A DNA stretch of 64,000 nucleotides from Sipunculus nudus (GCA_026874595.1 CM049308.1:96086624-96150623), one strand, 5' to 3'; shown: positions 12,188 through 24,389, numbered from the stretch's first letter. Notes: generated from the letters alone by a model not told the origin. Numbers and translations: made by a program.

Positions 12188-12205
12188 GGGGGGGGGGGGG
12201 GGGGG
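12188..12205 (+). repeat. Poly-G tract (18 G)
   Basis: A run of 18 G follows GCACCAGCT inside copy H1. The homologous position in copy H2 (55115-55133) has 19 G, while copy H3 (about 53173-53190) has an interrupted G-rich sequence instead. The tract therefore expanded in one lineage of the repeat. Confidence 0.9.
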
Positions 12206-14227
12206 TGAGTGCAGGGCAGAGGGGTAGCCTGCTAGTAGTGGCCAAGCTGGGCCAAGGCAAGCTGCCTGGGGTGGGTTACATAATGCAATTGAAGGCTGTA
12301 CTAATAGGTGGGCCAGATGTAAACAACACTTGACATGATGTATGAAAACTTGAATAAAAGCTACTCTTTTCAACCATATCCTTAGAAATTTCAGATTTTA
12401 AAAGATTAAATCCTTATGTATATATGCTGTGAAAATTAAATCAACAGTGCTTACAGGGAAAAAACTTGCCACTGCCAAATTTGGACAAAATTTAAGGTAT
12501 TGATTTTTTATTTATGCTAATAAATTGAAAAATTTGCAAAATTCAGATCTAATTTTGGGTAAACAATTGAATCTTGATTAAATAAAGTTATATTCCTGAA
12601 AAAAGTCTCCAGCTTCAGCAATTCTCATGTTAAGTGAGCAAATATATTTCCTGATTTTTTTAAAATTGCATTATATTTGGGCCTATCACTTCAAAATAAT
12701 ACCCAATACTGACCTAATTTTTGGTATGTGCACAGAAAATGTATGGAAGAATATGAATACTAAATATGATCAAAAACAGATCAGTGGTTTTGATATTAGG
12801 CAGCCTTGAAGTGTAACAATGGCTTTTTTTATGGAAAACGGAGGTTTTTCCTTAATATCTCGAAGGAACAAAGTTCTAACGACCCAATTTTCGGTATGGT
12901 AGGAGATTTTGGGGACATCTAATGGTATGCAGAATTTTGGATTCGTAGGTTCAACGGTTTTAAAACGTGCCCTGTTAACGGACGGACGGTCGGACGGACG
13001 ACGTACAAAGGACCACGACTATAGCTCAGATGACTTATAGTCAGCTGAGCTAAAAATGAAGATTCTAGGTCCAGTTGTTATGATTTGTGCCCTGTTAACA
13101 GATGTTCATATCTTTAAAGATCTCAAAAATAGAGAAAAAAATTCGTAAAAAATAAAAAAATACAGGTGGCGCCACCAATCTGCAGAAACTGATGAAACAT
13201 CTCATGATCAATATGTATGCCAAAAATCATGACCATCAGTGAAGTAGTTAATGAGATATTGAAGTTTTTGTATGAAATTTTTCACTATTCTGGGGGGGTA
13301 CTTTGGGGCCCCATAGCTCAAAGGATATGGGTAACAGAGACCTAATTTCTGGTTTCCATGGAGACTTTTCATAGGCCTCTCAGAATGTCAAGAATGAAGA
13401 TTCTAGGTCCAGTCTTTACGATTTGTGCCCTGTTAACAGATGTCCACATTTTTAAAGGTCTCAAAAATAGAGAAAAAAGTTCGTAAAAAATCTAAAAAAA
13501 TATAGGTGGTGCACCAAGGCTGCAAAAAGTGATGAAACACTCCATGATCAATATCCATGCAAACAATAATGGTGATCTCTGCATTAGATGTTCAGATACT
13601 TCAGCTTTTGTATCAAATTTTCCATTATTCTGAGCTGTACTTTGGAGTGCCATAGCTCAAAGGATATGGGTAGCAGAGACCTAATTCCAGGTTTCCATGG
13701 AGTCTTTTTCATGGGTCTCCCTATGTGTCAAGCATGAAGATTCTAGGTCCAGTCGTTACAATTTGAATCCTGTTGACAGATAACTACATCCTTAAAGGTC
13801 TCAAAAATAGAGAAAAAAAATTGTAAAAATTTGAAAAATACAGGTTTCGCCACCAGTCTGCAGAAACTGATGAAACATCTCATGATCAATATGTATGCCA
13901 AAAATCATGACCATCAGTGATGTAGTTAATGAGATATTGAAGTTTTTGTATGAAATTTTTAACTATTCTGGGGGGTACTTTGGGGCCCCATAGCTCAAAG
14001 GATATGGGTAACAGAGACCTAATTTCTGGTTTCCAAGGAGATTTTTCATGGACCTCTCAGAATGTCAAGTTACAAGATTCTAAGTCCTGCGGTTACCATT
14101 TGTGCCTGGTAAACGGACAGACAGACTGACAGCTAGACAGACGGACGGACAGACGGCATGACAGACGGACGACGGACAGGAGTGATAGTATAGCTCAGCA
14201 TGACTGAAAGTCAGCTGAGCTAAAAAA

Positions 14228-14433
14228 GGGGAAATACTGGCACCGGGTACCATTCTGTGAGTCATTACATTAACAAATCTTTTTCTGTATAAACATTATT
14301 TAACAATGACCATGAAGTGCCCATGAGGAGTAGCCTCACTACTCTTAGAGCAACAACTTGATGATATGATAAAAAAAAATAATGCTGCGGGAAAAAAGGG
14401 ATGGAATTTAATACCATCTTACTTGATAATTAA
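14228..14433. other. Spacer between repeat elements
   Basis: A short AT-rich spacer separates copies H5 and H4. I see no gene or site in it. Confidence 0.5.
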
Positions 14434-17073
14434 ACAAGGGACCTATGGGTCACGACGCTAAGCTGTTATATATGATAAAAAAATATTATTTAGAAATGAA
14501 GCACATGCTGGTTTTGTGTGGTAATAAATATAAGCTGTATTATGAGTTGTTGTTGTTTAGCTTATGTATGATTTTGATAGTACCTTTGGAGACAGGGAAG
14601 AGGATTGATTTCATTTATTCTATTAACAAATGGAGTACTATTGTCACACAGATTTTGACTTGGCCATATAACTTATAAGCAGAATATATAATATAAGGGT
14701 TTAACTATTAATTTAAAACAATTACAAATATTGTCCCAAATATAATTTTTATTAAAAATAATAAGAGAATCATATGATTTTTTAAAATGAAATATAACTG
14801 AAATGATTATTAAAATAATATTAAAGAATATATTCATGAATGCATTCATGAATACATTTTGAAAGTATTTGCACTGGTATTCATATACTTTCATTTTTAC
14901 CTGAATTCCCATTCTTTATGCAAGAAATTTTATAATGGAGTACATAATCATATTCGTATTTAAATACAATTACAAAGTATTCGCACCATGTCTGGTGTTT
15001 ATTCAGTTTTCACCAAGCAATGATGTTGAGAATCCAGAATATACAAAATTCACACATTTAATTAATGATCATAAGTACCTGGTTTTATGGCTTTTATTTA
15101 TATTAAAAAATAACTGTAATAAATTCATTTTGGACTAATTTCACATCAATGTACACACTAGACACAGTAGGAATCTAGATTAATATTATCAACTGCATCT
15201 TTGTCTATCATTAATTTCCTTCATATGATCCCTAATGATTAGTAATGAATGATATGATTTACTTCTTTATCATTAAAACTGAACTGAAAAATACCATAGG
15301 TGACTGCATGGTGTTATTTGGAATACGTGACATTCTATCCATCGATACAAGATTCTTATATCATCAGTAACTGCAAGTTAATTTCCTGTTATTATAAACT
15401 AACAAATTCCTTTTCTATTTTTCTTTAATTTTTTATTAAAAACCAATAATAATTTATTAATTTATTGTTTATTGTTATGTAGTTGGTTAAAACTACTAGA
15501 TGAGTTGGGTTGGACACCTGGATCAACTGTGGCTGGCCATAAGCTGCCTGGATTCCCGTGTATGCCTCGCCTCAAGCATGTATAATTTGCTGAAAGTTCA
15601 ACAAGGTCAACATACAGGTGACTCAAGAGGGGCTGGAGAGAGCCAAAGTCTGACAGGTTCTCATAAAAACATAAATAAAAGCTACAATTTTTGGCCAATT
15701 TCTTTCAGCTTTCTAAACTTAAAAGCTGAAATCCTTATGTGTGCATGATATGAAAATTATATTAACAGTGCTCACAGGAAACAAACGTGCCATGGTCAAA
15801 GTTGGGCAAAATTTAAGTTACTAATTTTAAATTTACACTAATAACTTATAAAATTTGAAAAATTCATAACTAATTTTGGGTATTCAATTGAATCTAGATT
15901 AAATAATGTTACATCCCTGACAAAAAATCTCTAGCTTCAGCAATCCCCTTGTTAAGGAAGTAAATATATTTCTTGATTTTTTACAAAGTGTATTATGTTT
16001 GGGCCCATTACTTAAAACAATTAGGCAATACTGACATCAATCTGGCATGTGCATAGAGAATGAAAAATATGTATATTATTTATGATTAAAGTCAGATCAG
16101 TGGTTTTGATATTAGGCAGTCTTGAAGTGTAACAATTGGTTTTTAATGGAAAAATGAAGTTTTTCATTAATATCTTGAAGGTATTAAGTCCTAGTGGCCA
16201 AATTCTTGGCATGGTAGGGAATTAGACATCTAACTGTATGCCGAATTTAAGGAACTAAGAGCTGAAGCTGGGGAGCTGAGCTCTTGCAAACTGCATAACA
16301 CTAGCTTGATGTAAACAATAGGTTACATGGTGCTTAAAAACTTGAATAAAATCTACAGTTTTTGATCAACTGGTTTCAAATTTTTGGTGTTAACAGTTGA
16401 AAAGCTAACAAAAACATGCTGTGAAAATTAAATCCACAGTACTTACAGGAAAAAAACCTGCCATGGTCAAAGTTTGGCAAAATTTAAGGTACCTATTTTT
16501 TATTTTTATTAATATTTTAAAAAATTTGAAAGATTTTCATCTAATTTTGGGTATTCAATTTAATTTTGATTAATTAAAGTTATATTACTGGAAAAAAGGT
16601 CCATAGCTTTAACATGTTTTGTGTTAAGTGATCAAATATCTTTCCTGATTTTTAACAAAATGCATTATGTTTGGGTCCATAACTTTTTTAGATAATATAA
16701 TACAGACATAATTTCTTGAATGTACATAGGAACTATATAGAGGAATATTTATGGTAAATATGAGGTAAAACAGATGAGTGGTTTTGATATAAGGCAGTCC
16801 TGAAGTGTGAAAATAGGTTTTTAATAAAAAATTGAGGTTTTTCCTAAATTTCTCAAAGGAACGAAGTCGAAAAGACCCAGTTTTCAGCTTGGTAGGAGAT
16901 CTTGGGGACATCTAACATTATGCCGAATTTTGGATTCCTAGGTCTTATGGTTTCAAAACGTGCCACATCTACGGACGGACGGACGGACAGACGGACGGAC
17001 GGACAGACGGACGGACGACGGACAATGGACCACGACTATAGCTCAGATGACTTATAGTCAGCTGAGCTAAAAA
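14434..17073 (+). mobile_element. Hairpin-ended repeat element (copy H4)
   Basis: The copy starts AACAAGGGACCTATGGGTCA and ends with a long GGAC microsatellite (16973-17020) followed by a hairpin at 17039-17069 identical to that of H1 and TAAAAA. The first 610 bp match 9708-10316 and 53497-54096. The right half holds two diverged tandem modules of about 660 bp, starting near 15667 and 16330, marked by AAATTAAATCCACAGT-like and GTTTTGATATTAGGCAGTC-like stretches. Parts between about 15050 and 15660 are not clearly shared with the other copies. No credible protein is encoded. Confidence 0.65.
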
Positions 17074-17187
17074 CTGTGTTATACTTTGAATTGAAGATTT
17101 ATCTCAAAGCCAATCATTTTAAGCAACAGTTATAATGGGCATTCAGATATGACTGGTGTCCTAACTCCCAGGCCCTATCAGTTAGTT

Positions 17188-18000
17188 AACTAGAGACCCA
17201 GGGGTCTTGACACTCAGCTGAATTGTCTAAAAGGATATTTTCATGAGCTTCTTAAAAAATATGGGTCCTGTGACCTAAACCTTGACGGTGTGACCAAAAT
17301 ATCTGAGGACTTACAGTATCTAGATTATGAGAACAATCTCTTGAAAGGGTTCTTACTTTAGTGGTGGGCCATATATATATAAAGTTTGAAACCAATATGC
17401 CATTCCAAACTGGAGTTATCATCTGGAAACTAATTTGTGGAGAGATGGCCCCTGTGACCTAGACCTTTGACCTTATGACCCCAAATTCAATTAGGTTTTT
17501 CCCCTATTGGCATGTCAGCTAGATGTGCAAGATGGAAGGTTTGGGATGAAATGTTTGGCTTAAAATGCTTCCCCAATCTTTTTAAATAAGTGGGTTCTGT
17601 GACTTTTACCTTTGACCTGATGAACCCAAAATCATTGGGGTTCATGCTTTAGTAGTGGGCCATACATAAGTAAAGTTCATATAAATCCATATGTCAATCC
17701 AAACAAGGATTGCATTAATCCATGCATTAATTAACAAGATACAGCAGGTTTTATATCAAATTTTTAATTATTCGGGGGGGGGGGTTTACTTATAAGCCCC
17801 ATAGCTCGGAGGATATAGGTCAGAGTGACCCAATTTTAGGTTTCCATGGAGATTTTTTGATTGACCTTTATCCTAACTTTGAAGCTTCTAGGGCCAGTGG
17901 TTACGTTTGTGCCTTGCTAATGGAGGGACAGCCAGACGGCCGAAGGACAAATCGCCATTCCTATACCTAAGTTGACTTTCGGTCAGCTGAGCTAAAAAAA
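17188..18000 (+). mobile_element. Hairpin-ended repeat element (copy H6) with TGACCT-rich modules
   Basis: This shorter copy starts AACTAGAGACCCAGGGGTC with ACTCAGCTGA and ends GGTCAGCTGAGCTAAAA. The outer arm of the 3' hairpin has decayed, but an inner TTGAC/GTCAG stem remains. The interior has repeated phrases of the type GTGACCTAGACCTTTGACC (17454-17480 and again near 17601), and GTGGGCCATA twice. The same TGACCT phrases recur in 59694-60361, so the two are related. There is no coding potential. Confidence 0.6.
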
Positions 18001-18207
18001 AAGCCTGCAAGTCATGATATCATGATTAGGTTTCAAAGAGACCTCACTCCATCAAGTCACATTTAAGATATTCAAAATCTGACTAACAAATGTTTAACAC
18101 CACAGTCAAAGATGTAAGTATGGGGTAATGAATTAAAGTTTGTGAGGGGATACTGAGCATGCATGGCACAACAAAGGGTACACTGTTCATCAATATTACA
18201 AAGTACC

Positions 18208-19321
18208 TGTCAGGAGTAGAGATGTAATTTCAGTAATATTTGTTAACATTGTTAACGGTGTTTATATTATTATAATTGGTTCCAGCCTTAGTGAATGTAA
18301 TATATGGCCCAAACCATATTGAAGTGTTATTCTGAGATAAATGGTCCTAACTGAAGTGAACAGACAGAATACATTCGGCCCGGACTGTGGTGAATAGGGT
18401 TCAGTTTGTTCGGTCAACCACCTGTTAGCCCGCGAAGTGTTATGCTTCAGTGAATATGGTTCTAGTCGCTAAGAGACCGGGAATAACAAGTATAAATGAA
18501 AATTGTTTTACGCATTACACTCAGAGCTGAAATGAACGTAGACTGGTACACCACAGCAAGGGAACCTAGCTCTCAGTGATGTTAATATAACCTGGTCAGA
18601 AGGTATGTCAATGCTGCTGTTATAGTAAATTGAACTACATGCGTACATTATGTTAACCAATGAAATATATTCAAAGAATATTATTGGATGTTCCTGGAAA
18701 GTATAACCAGAACATGAGCCATATATAAGCTTGTTCAGTAACGATAATGTTGTATTGTAAAGACCAGTAGTGCGTTATAAATGTCACAAAGAAAATGCTG
18801 TAATTGTGTAGATATGTAAATGTATATCGTATACCGTGTATGACGACACGTACATTATATCATTGATGGAACGTACAAGTTCTCGTACCAGATAGTTAAG
18901 ATTTTAAGATGCTCACCGAGAGGGTGAATTAGTATCCAAAACGTTGGGTCTTTTAATTGTCTACAGGGATCGTTACCATGACTGGTTTCCACCGCTATAC
19001 GAAAAACTTGTCGTTGCCATCCCAGGAGATGCCACCGAGTCATCAGTGTCGTGAGGGTCGTGAGAGACTCAAGCAGGCTATCCAGGCTGTGTGTGTCGAC
19101 CGGTCACATAATTATATAAACTGGACTATATCGCTTTAAGCTCAATATTCCATAAATTGGACTTAATTTGGTGCTATGAGCAGAATCGAAAGGCCTATAT
19201 ATACCTCGGAGATCTCATATTATGTATCATTTGAATTTTGTTTTTTTAATATATTGATTTCGTATTAAAATTTTGTTATAAATTTGGTTACCATTGTGGC
19301 TATTCTTTTTTCCCCATGACA
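18208..19321 (+). mobile_element. Solo LTR, 1114 bp, with 5-bp target duplication GTACC
   Basis: The segment begins TGTCAGGAG and ends CCCATGACA, the TG...CA borders of a long terminal repeat. It is flanked by GTACC at 18203-18207 and at 19322-19326. A shorter relative lies at 46637-47010. An internal ATATATAAG near 18721 could be the TATA box of the LTR promoter. No internal retroelement sequence adjoins it, so a solo LTR left by recombination between two LTRs is the simplest reading. Orientation is taken from the TATA box and is tentative. The open frame at 18957-19139 falls within it and is probably not a gene. The parental family cannot be named from the LTR alone. Confidence 0.8.
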
Positions 19322-19326
19322 GTACC

Positions 19327-19820
19327 ACACAATATCCATCAGTATACTAATACATGCCTTCCTTACTCATCCATATAAACTGTTGGTAGCCCTGATGTAT
19401 CTGACTAGGACCCAGACTCACAGTCTGTGTGCAGTCTTTTACATAGCTAACATTCAATGTGTGTCAAATACATTTTGCAAAAGCATCAAATAAGTTATCC
19501 TGTCCCCATGACACCATGACTGCTCAATACTTGTTACAGACCTGTCACTGAATCATCAGAAGAAACAACTTGGTACATGATGCACAGCTACATACACAAA
19601 CACACATGTAACAAGAACATCTTAACACTATTAATAGTAGTCCACAGGATAATGATAAATGAAATGAAAAAAAAAGAAAACACTTAACCAATGAGGATTT
19701 GAACATTTCAATAAAATTCAACCCTTAACTGTACAAGGAAAGTCTGATTGTCCTAATCACCCTCACTGACAGCTACCTATATCAACTTATATCAGCAGCT
19801 CAGGTTTGTCACTGATGTGT
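19327..19820. other. EHBP1 intron, unannotated part
   Basis: This is unique-looking intron sequence between the solo LTR and the 58-bp array. No gene or element is recognised in it. Confidence 0.5.
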
Positions 19821-20121
19821 CTTTCTATGTACTCCTATTGGTGGCATGATATTCTACAACTAGTGTCACTTACAGTATCTTTCTATGTACTCCTAGTGGT
19901 GGCATGATATGCTACAACTAGTGTCAGTGACAGTATCTTTCTATGTACTCCTACTGGTGGCATGATATTCTACAACTAGTGTCACTGACAGTATCTTTCT
20001 ATGTACTCCTACTGGTGGCATGATATTCTACAACTAGTGTCAGTGACAGTATCTTTCTATGTACTCCTACTGGTGGCATGATATTCTACAACTAGTGTCA
20101 GTGACAGTATCTTTCTATGTA
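19821..20121. repeat. 58-bp minisatellite, five units
   Basis: Units start with CTTTCTATGTACTCCTA at 19821, 19879, 19937, 19995 and 20053, with a partial unit at 20111. They include GGTGGCATGATATTCTAC and end in ACTAGTGTCAGTGACAGTAT. Units differ by only a few bases, so the expansion looks recent. The sequence to the right up to about 20424 is non-repetitive intron in which I see no gene. Confidence 0.93.
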
Positions 20122-20424
20122 TGTTATTTCACCTTTTTGGTGGCATGTTATTCTGATTTATTTTCAGCAACAGAAAGGTTGTATAAGGCCCAGAAAGAAA
20201 ATAGGCTGAGGCAGACAACTAATCCACAGCATAGTTCAGTAGAGTCTGACCACAGGAGCAAGGAAGGACAACTACCTTCATGTTTTCAGGTTAGACACTT
20301 GGACCTGCATTTAAATCCATTGCAATGACACCAGAGCTGTTAGACTAGCCTGTAGTCCAAGCAGCCTCACAGGTGGGGAGAATCTAGGATGAATGAATGA
20401 CCGTGAACTAACATACAAGGATGC

Positions 20425-21552
20425 TGACCAGAACAGACTCCCACCCACCTCAGACACACTGACACACGCAGTATGTCCAGAACAGACTCCCACCCCTCTC
20501 AGACACACTGACACATGCAGCATGTCCAGAACAGACTCCCACCCACCTCAGACACACTGACACACGCAGTATGTCCAGAACAAACTCCCACCCCTCTCAG
20601 ACACACTGACACAAGCAGTATGTCCAGAACAGACTCCCACCCACCTCAGACACACTGACACACGCAGTATGTCCAGAACAGACTCCCACCCCTCTCAGAC
20701 ACACTGACACAAGCAGTATGTCCAGAACAGACTCCCACCCACCTCAGACACACTGACACACGCAGTATGTCCAGAGCAGACTCCCACCCACCTCAGACAC
20801 ACTGACACATGCAGTATGTCCAGAACAGACTCCCACCTACCTCAGACACACTGACACACGCAGTATGTCCAGAACAGACTCCCACCCCTCTCAGACACAC
20901 TGACACACGCAGTATGTCCAGAACAGACTCCCACCCACCTCAGACACACTGACACATGCAGTATGTCCAGAACAGACTCCCACCCATCTCAGACACACTG
21001 ACACAAGCAGTATGTCCAGAACAGACTCCCACCCACCTCAGACACACTGACACAAGCAGTATGTCCAGAACAGACTCCCGCCCACCTCAGACACACTGAC
21101 ACACGCAGTATGTCCAGAACAGACTCCCACCCACCTCAGACACACTGACACACGCAGTATGTCCAGAACAGATTCCCACCAACCTCAGACACACTGACAC
21201 ACGCAGTATGTCCAGAACAGACTCCCACCCACCTCAGACACACTGACACAAGCAGTATGTCCAGAACAGACTCCCACCCCTCTCAGACACACTGACACAC
21301 GCAGTATGTCCAGAACAGACTCCCACCCCTCTCAGACACACTGACACAAGCAGTATGTCCAGAACAGACTCCCACCCACCTTAGACACACTGACACAAGC
21401 AGTATGTCCAGAACAGACTCCCACCCACCTCAGACACACTGACACAAGCAGTATGTCCAGAACAGACTCCCACCCACCTCAGACACACTGACACAAGCAG
21501 TATGTCCAGAACAGACTCCCACCCACCTCAGACACACTGACACAAGCTGTAT
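20425..21552. repeat. 49-bp minisatellite next to a splice donor, about 23 units
   Basis: The unit is 49 bp with the core CCAGAACAGACTCCCACCC followed by ACCTCAGACACACTGACACA. Variants alternate CCCACCTCAG with CCCCTCTCAG and CACGCAG with CAAGCAG. The array ends about 12 bases into the intron that follows the exon at 21565-21622. In the direction of EHBP1 transcription it is therefore the first thing after the donor. On that strand each unit has GAGGTGGGTGGGAG, which contains G triplets and a donor-like GAG/GTGGGT. Confidence 0.95.
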
Positions 21553-21564
21553 GTAAACACCTAC

Positions 21565-21622
21565 CTTTTGGTCATTGGTAGTGTTTCTGTTTACAACTGC
21601 AGTTTCCTCCACTTGGTCTCCA
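21565..21622 (-). CDS. EHBP1: EHBP1 exon: 58-nt linker exon
   Basis: This exon supplies one base that completes the codon begun at the end of the 58280-59349 exon (AG plus T gives Ser), then 19 codons: GDQVEETAVVNRNTTNDQK. The acceptor is a good T-rich tract ending TATTTCAG at 21623 and the donor is GTAGGT at 21564-21559. The exon runs from phase 2 to phase 0, so skipping it would break the frame. It is only 58 nt between introns of about 36.7 and 13.3 kb, with a giant satellite upstream and a minisatellite starting about a dozen bases after the donor. The encoded stretch has no domain and fits the disordered linker of EHBP1. The exact phase agreement is the main evidence. Confidence 0.78.
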
Positions 21623-21760
21623 CTGAAATATCAAAATATATTACAACATACAAAGTCCTGATAAACAATAAACTGCCATGCAAAGGATAAAATGGTAGGA
21701 AACAACTTTTATTTCAGACTAAAACCCTGTGTGTATTAATTCACAGGCATGTATGTTAAC

Positions 21761-22094
21761 AAAAAAAAAAGATAAAGGTGGGGTTTATCCAAACGATGTC
21801 AGTCTGAGCCTACTTTACACTTTGCCTTCCTGTTTGGGTCTGTTCATTCTTGTTGCATTTCTCAGTTCCCTGCGGCTCATACAACCCAAGAAGCCATATC
21901 ATGTGCTAGAAGGTTGTTTGTTCTACCTTTCCCCTTGCGCCCATGACCAGTACTCCTTAACTCCTGGGTCGAGAGAGCACACCCTTGTGGAAAAGACTTT
22001 GGCAGTCCTGGTGCAGATGGCAGTCAGAACAGGATATGAACCCACAACAAGTGGTCACAAGTCCAGCGCCCTGTCAATGACTACACCACGCTCC
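21761..22094 (-). mobile_element. SINE with tRNA-like head, inserted at the edge of the satellite
   Basis: On the minus strand the element starts GGAGCGTGGTGTAGTC, an A-box-like tRNA start. About 50 bases later it has GGTTCATATCC (22042-22032), which matches the RNA polymerase III B box at 10 of 11 positions. A body of about 260 bp follows and ends in a CTTTATC plus T10 tail at 21770-21761. The left flank is TGTATGTTAAC and the right flank resumes at GTTAACAGTCTGTAG, so it interrupted a satellite unit and GTTAAC is present on both sides. An open frame at 21729-22112 on the other strand is a by-product. I cannot assign the central domain to a named SINE superfamily. Confidence 0.6.
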
Positions 22095-24389
22095 ACAGTT
22101 AACAGTCTGTAGCTCCAACACAGCACTGTATGTTAACAGGCTGTAGCTCCAAGACAGGGTGTATGTTAACAGTCTATAGCTTCCACATGCCACACAGGGC
22201 TTATGTTAACAGTCAGTAGCTCCTACACAGGGGTGTATGTTAACAGTCTGTAGCTCCTACACAGGGGTGTATGTTAACAGTGTGTAGCTTCCACACAGGG
22301 CGTATGTTTACAGTCTGTAGCTCCAACACAATGTGTATGTTAACAGTCTGTACCTCCGACACAGGGTGTATGTTTACAGTCTGTAGCTCCCACACAATGT
22401 GTATGTTAACAGTCTGTACCTCAGACAAAGGGTGTATGTAAACAGTCTGTAGCTCACACACAGAGGGTATGTTAACAGTCTGTAGCTCCCAGACAGGGAT
22501 GCATGTTAACAGTCTGTAGCTCCCACACAGAGTGTATGTTAACAGTCTGTAGCTCCTACACAGGGGTGTATGTTAACGGTCTGTAGCTCCCACACAGAGT
22601 GTATGTTAACAGTCTGAAGCGCCAACTCAGTGGTGTATGTTAACAGTCTGTAGCTCCCACACAATGTGTATGTTAACAGTCTGTACCTCTGACACAGGGT
22701 GTATGTTTACAGTCTGTAGCTCCCACACAATGTGTATGTTAACAGTCTGTACCTCAGACAGTGGGTGTATGTAAACAGTCTGTTGCTCCAACACAGAGTG
22801 TATGTTACAAGTCTGTTGCTCCAACACAGGGTGTATGTTAACAGTCTGTTGCTCCCACACAGGGCATATGTTAACAGTCTAACTCCCACACAGGGCCTAT
22901 GTTAACAGTCTGTTGCTCCCACACAGGGCGTATGTTAAGTCTGTAGCTCCCATACTGAGTGTATGTTAACAGTCTGTAGCTCCCATACTGAGAGTATGTT
23001 AACAGTCTGTAGCTCAAACACAGTGGTGTACGTTAACAGTCTGTAGCTCCCACACAGAGTGTACGTTAACAGTCTGTAGCTCCCACACTGGGCATATGTT
23101 AACAGTCTAACTCCCACACAGGGCCTATGTTAACAGTCTGTTGCTCCCACACAGGGCGTATGTTAAGTCTGTAGCTCCCATACTGAGTGTATGTTAACAG
23201 TCTGTAGCTCCCATACTGAGTGTATGTTAACAGTCTGTAGCTCAAACACAGTGGTGTACGTTAACAGTCTGTAGCTCCCACACTGGGCATATGTTAACAG
23301 TCTAACTCCCACACAGGGCCTATTTTAACAGTCTGTTGCTCCCACACAGGGCGTATGTTAAGTCTGTAGCTCCCACACAGGGCGTATGTTAACAGTCTGT
23401 AGCTCCCATACAGGGAGTATGTTAACAGTGTATAGCTCCCACACAGGGATGTATGTTAACAGTCTGTAGCTTCCACATGCCACACAGGGTTCATGTTAAC
23501 AGTCTGTAGCTCCCACTTAGAGTGTATGTTAACAGTCTGAAGCTCCCACCCAGGGATGTATGTAAACAGTCTGTAGCTTCCACACAGGGCATATGTTAAC
23601 AGTCTGTAGCTCCCACACGGAGTGTATGTTAACAGTCTGTAGCTCCCCCACAGGGATGTATTTTTACAGCCTGTAGCTCCCACACAATGTGTATGTTAAC
23701 AGTCTGTACCTCTGACACAGGGTGTATGTTAAAAGTCTGTAGCTTCCACACAGCGGTGTATGTTAACAGTCTGTAGCTCCCACACAGTGTATGTTAACAG
23801 TCTGTAGCTCCTACACAGGGGTGTATGTTAACAGTCTGTAGCTCCCACACAGAGTGTATGTAAACAGTCTGTAGCTCCCACACAGTGGTGTATGTTAACA
23901 GTCTGTAGCTCCCAAACAGTGGTGTATGTTAGAAGTGTGTAGCTCCCACACAGTGGTGTATGTTAACAGTCTGTAGCTCCCAAACAGTGGTGTATGTTAG
24001 AAGTGTGTAGCTTCCACACAGGGTGTATGTTAACAGTCTGTAGCTCCCAAACAATGGTGTATGTTAACAGTCTGTCGCTCCAACACAGTGGTGTATGTTA
24101 ACAGTTTGTAGCTCCCAAACAGTGGTGTATGTTAACAGTCTGTAGCTCCCATACAGAGTGTATGTTAACAGTCTGTAGCTCCAACACAGTGGTGTACGTT
24201 AACAGTCTGTAGCTCCCACAAAGAGTGTATGTTTACAGTCTGTAGCTCCCACACAGGGATGTATGTTAACAGACTGTAGCTCCAACTTAGAGTGTATGTT
24301 AACAATATGTAGCTCCCACACAGAATGTATGTTAACAGTCTGTAGCTCCCACACAGGGATGTATTTTTAAAGCCTGTAGCTCCCACACA

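Larger units (their letters stand above)
9708..13055 (+). mobile_element. Hairpin-ended repeat element (copy H1), nested in H5
   Basis: The copy runs from AACAAGGGACCCATGTGTCA to the hairpin at 13022-13052 (arms TAGCTCAG/CTGAGCTA, inner TGACT/AGTCA, loop TAT) and TAAAAA. A second 5'-like end (AACAAAGGACCCATGGGTCA) lies at 10317. Without its internal hAT-like insertion it is about 2.5 kb and closely matches 53497-55971. The flanks on both sides belong to copy H5, whose module continues at 13056 with ATGAAGATTCTAGGTCC. There is no obvious target-site duplication. Open frames such as 9570-9965 are not conserved in frame between the copies and look spurious. Confidence 0.7.
9309..14227 (+). mobile_element. 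Hairpin-ended repeat element (copy H5), split by a nested copy
   Basis: The element starts AACAAGTGACCCATGGGTCA with the subterminal motif GCTCAGCTGA. It ends with a GGAC/GACA-rich tract and a 32-nt hairpin at 14191-14222 (arms TAGCTCAGC and GCTGAGCTA, inner stem TGACT/AGTCA), then TAAAAAA. The two subterminal motifs are exact reverse complements. A second element (9708-13055) is inserted in it. The remaining interior has about four tandem modules of roughly 340 bp that begin with variants of AGGTGGCGCCACC at 9491, 13164, 13504 and 13842 and contain CATAGCTCAAAGGATATGGG. It encodes no protein and is non-autonomous. The class is uncertain. The structure resembles Helentron-associated DINE-like elements more than a terminal-inverted-repeat transposon. 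Confidence 0.65.

Noticed and set aside
22022-22094. Functional tRNA gene on the minus strand
   Set aside because: A- and B-box-like motifs are present, but I could not form a convincing cloverleaf with a closed acceptor stem, and the sequence continues into a SINE body.
21729-22112. 127-residue plus-strand protein
   Set aside because: The frame overlaps the SINE in antisense and ends in satellite sequence. The tRNA-like head explains it better.
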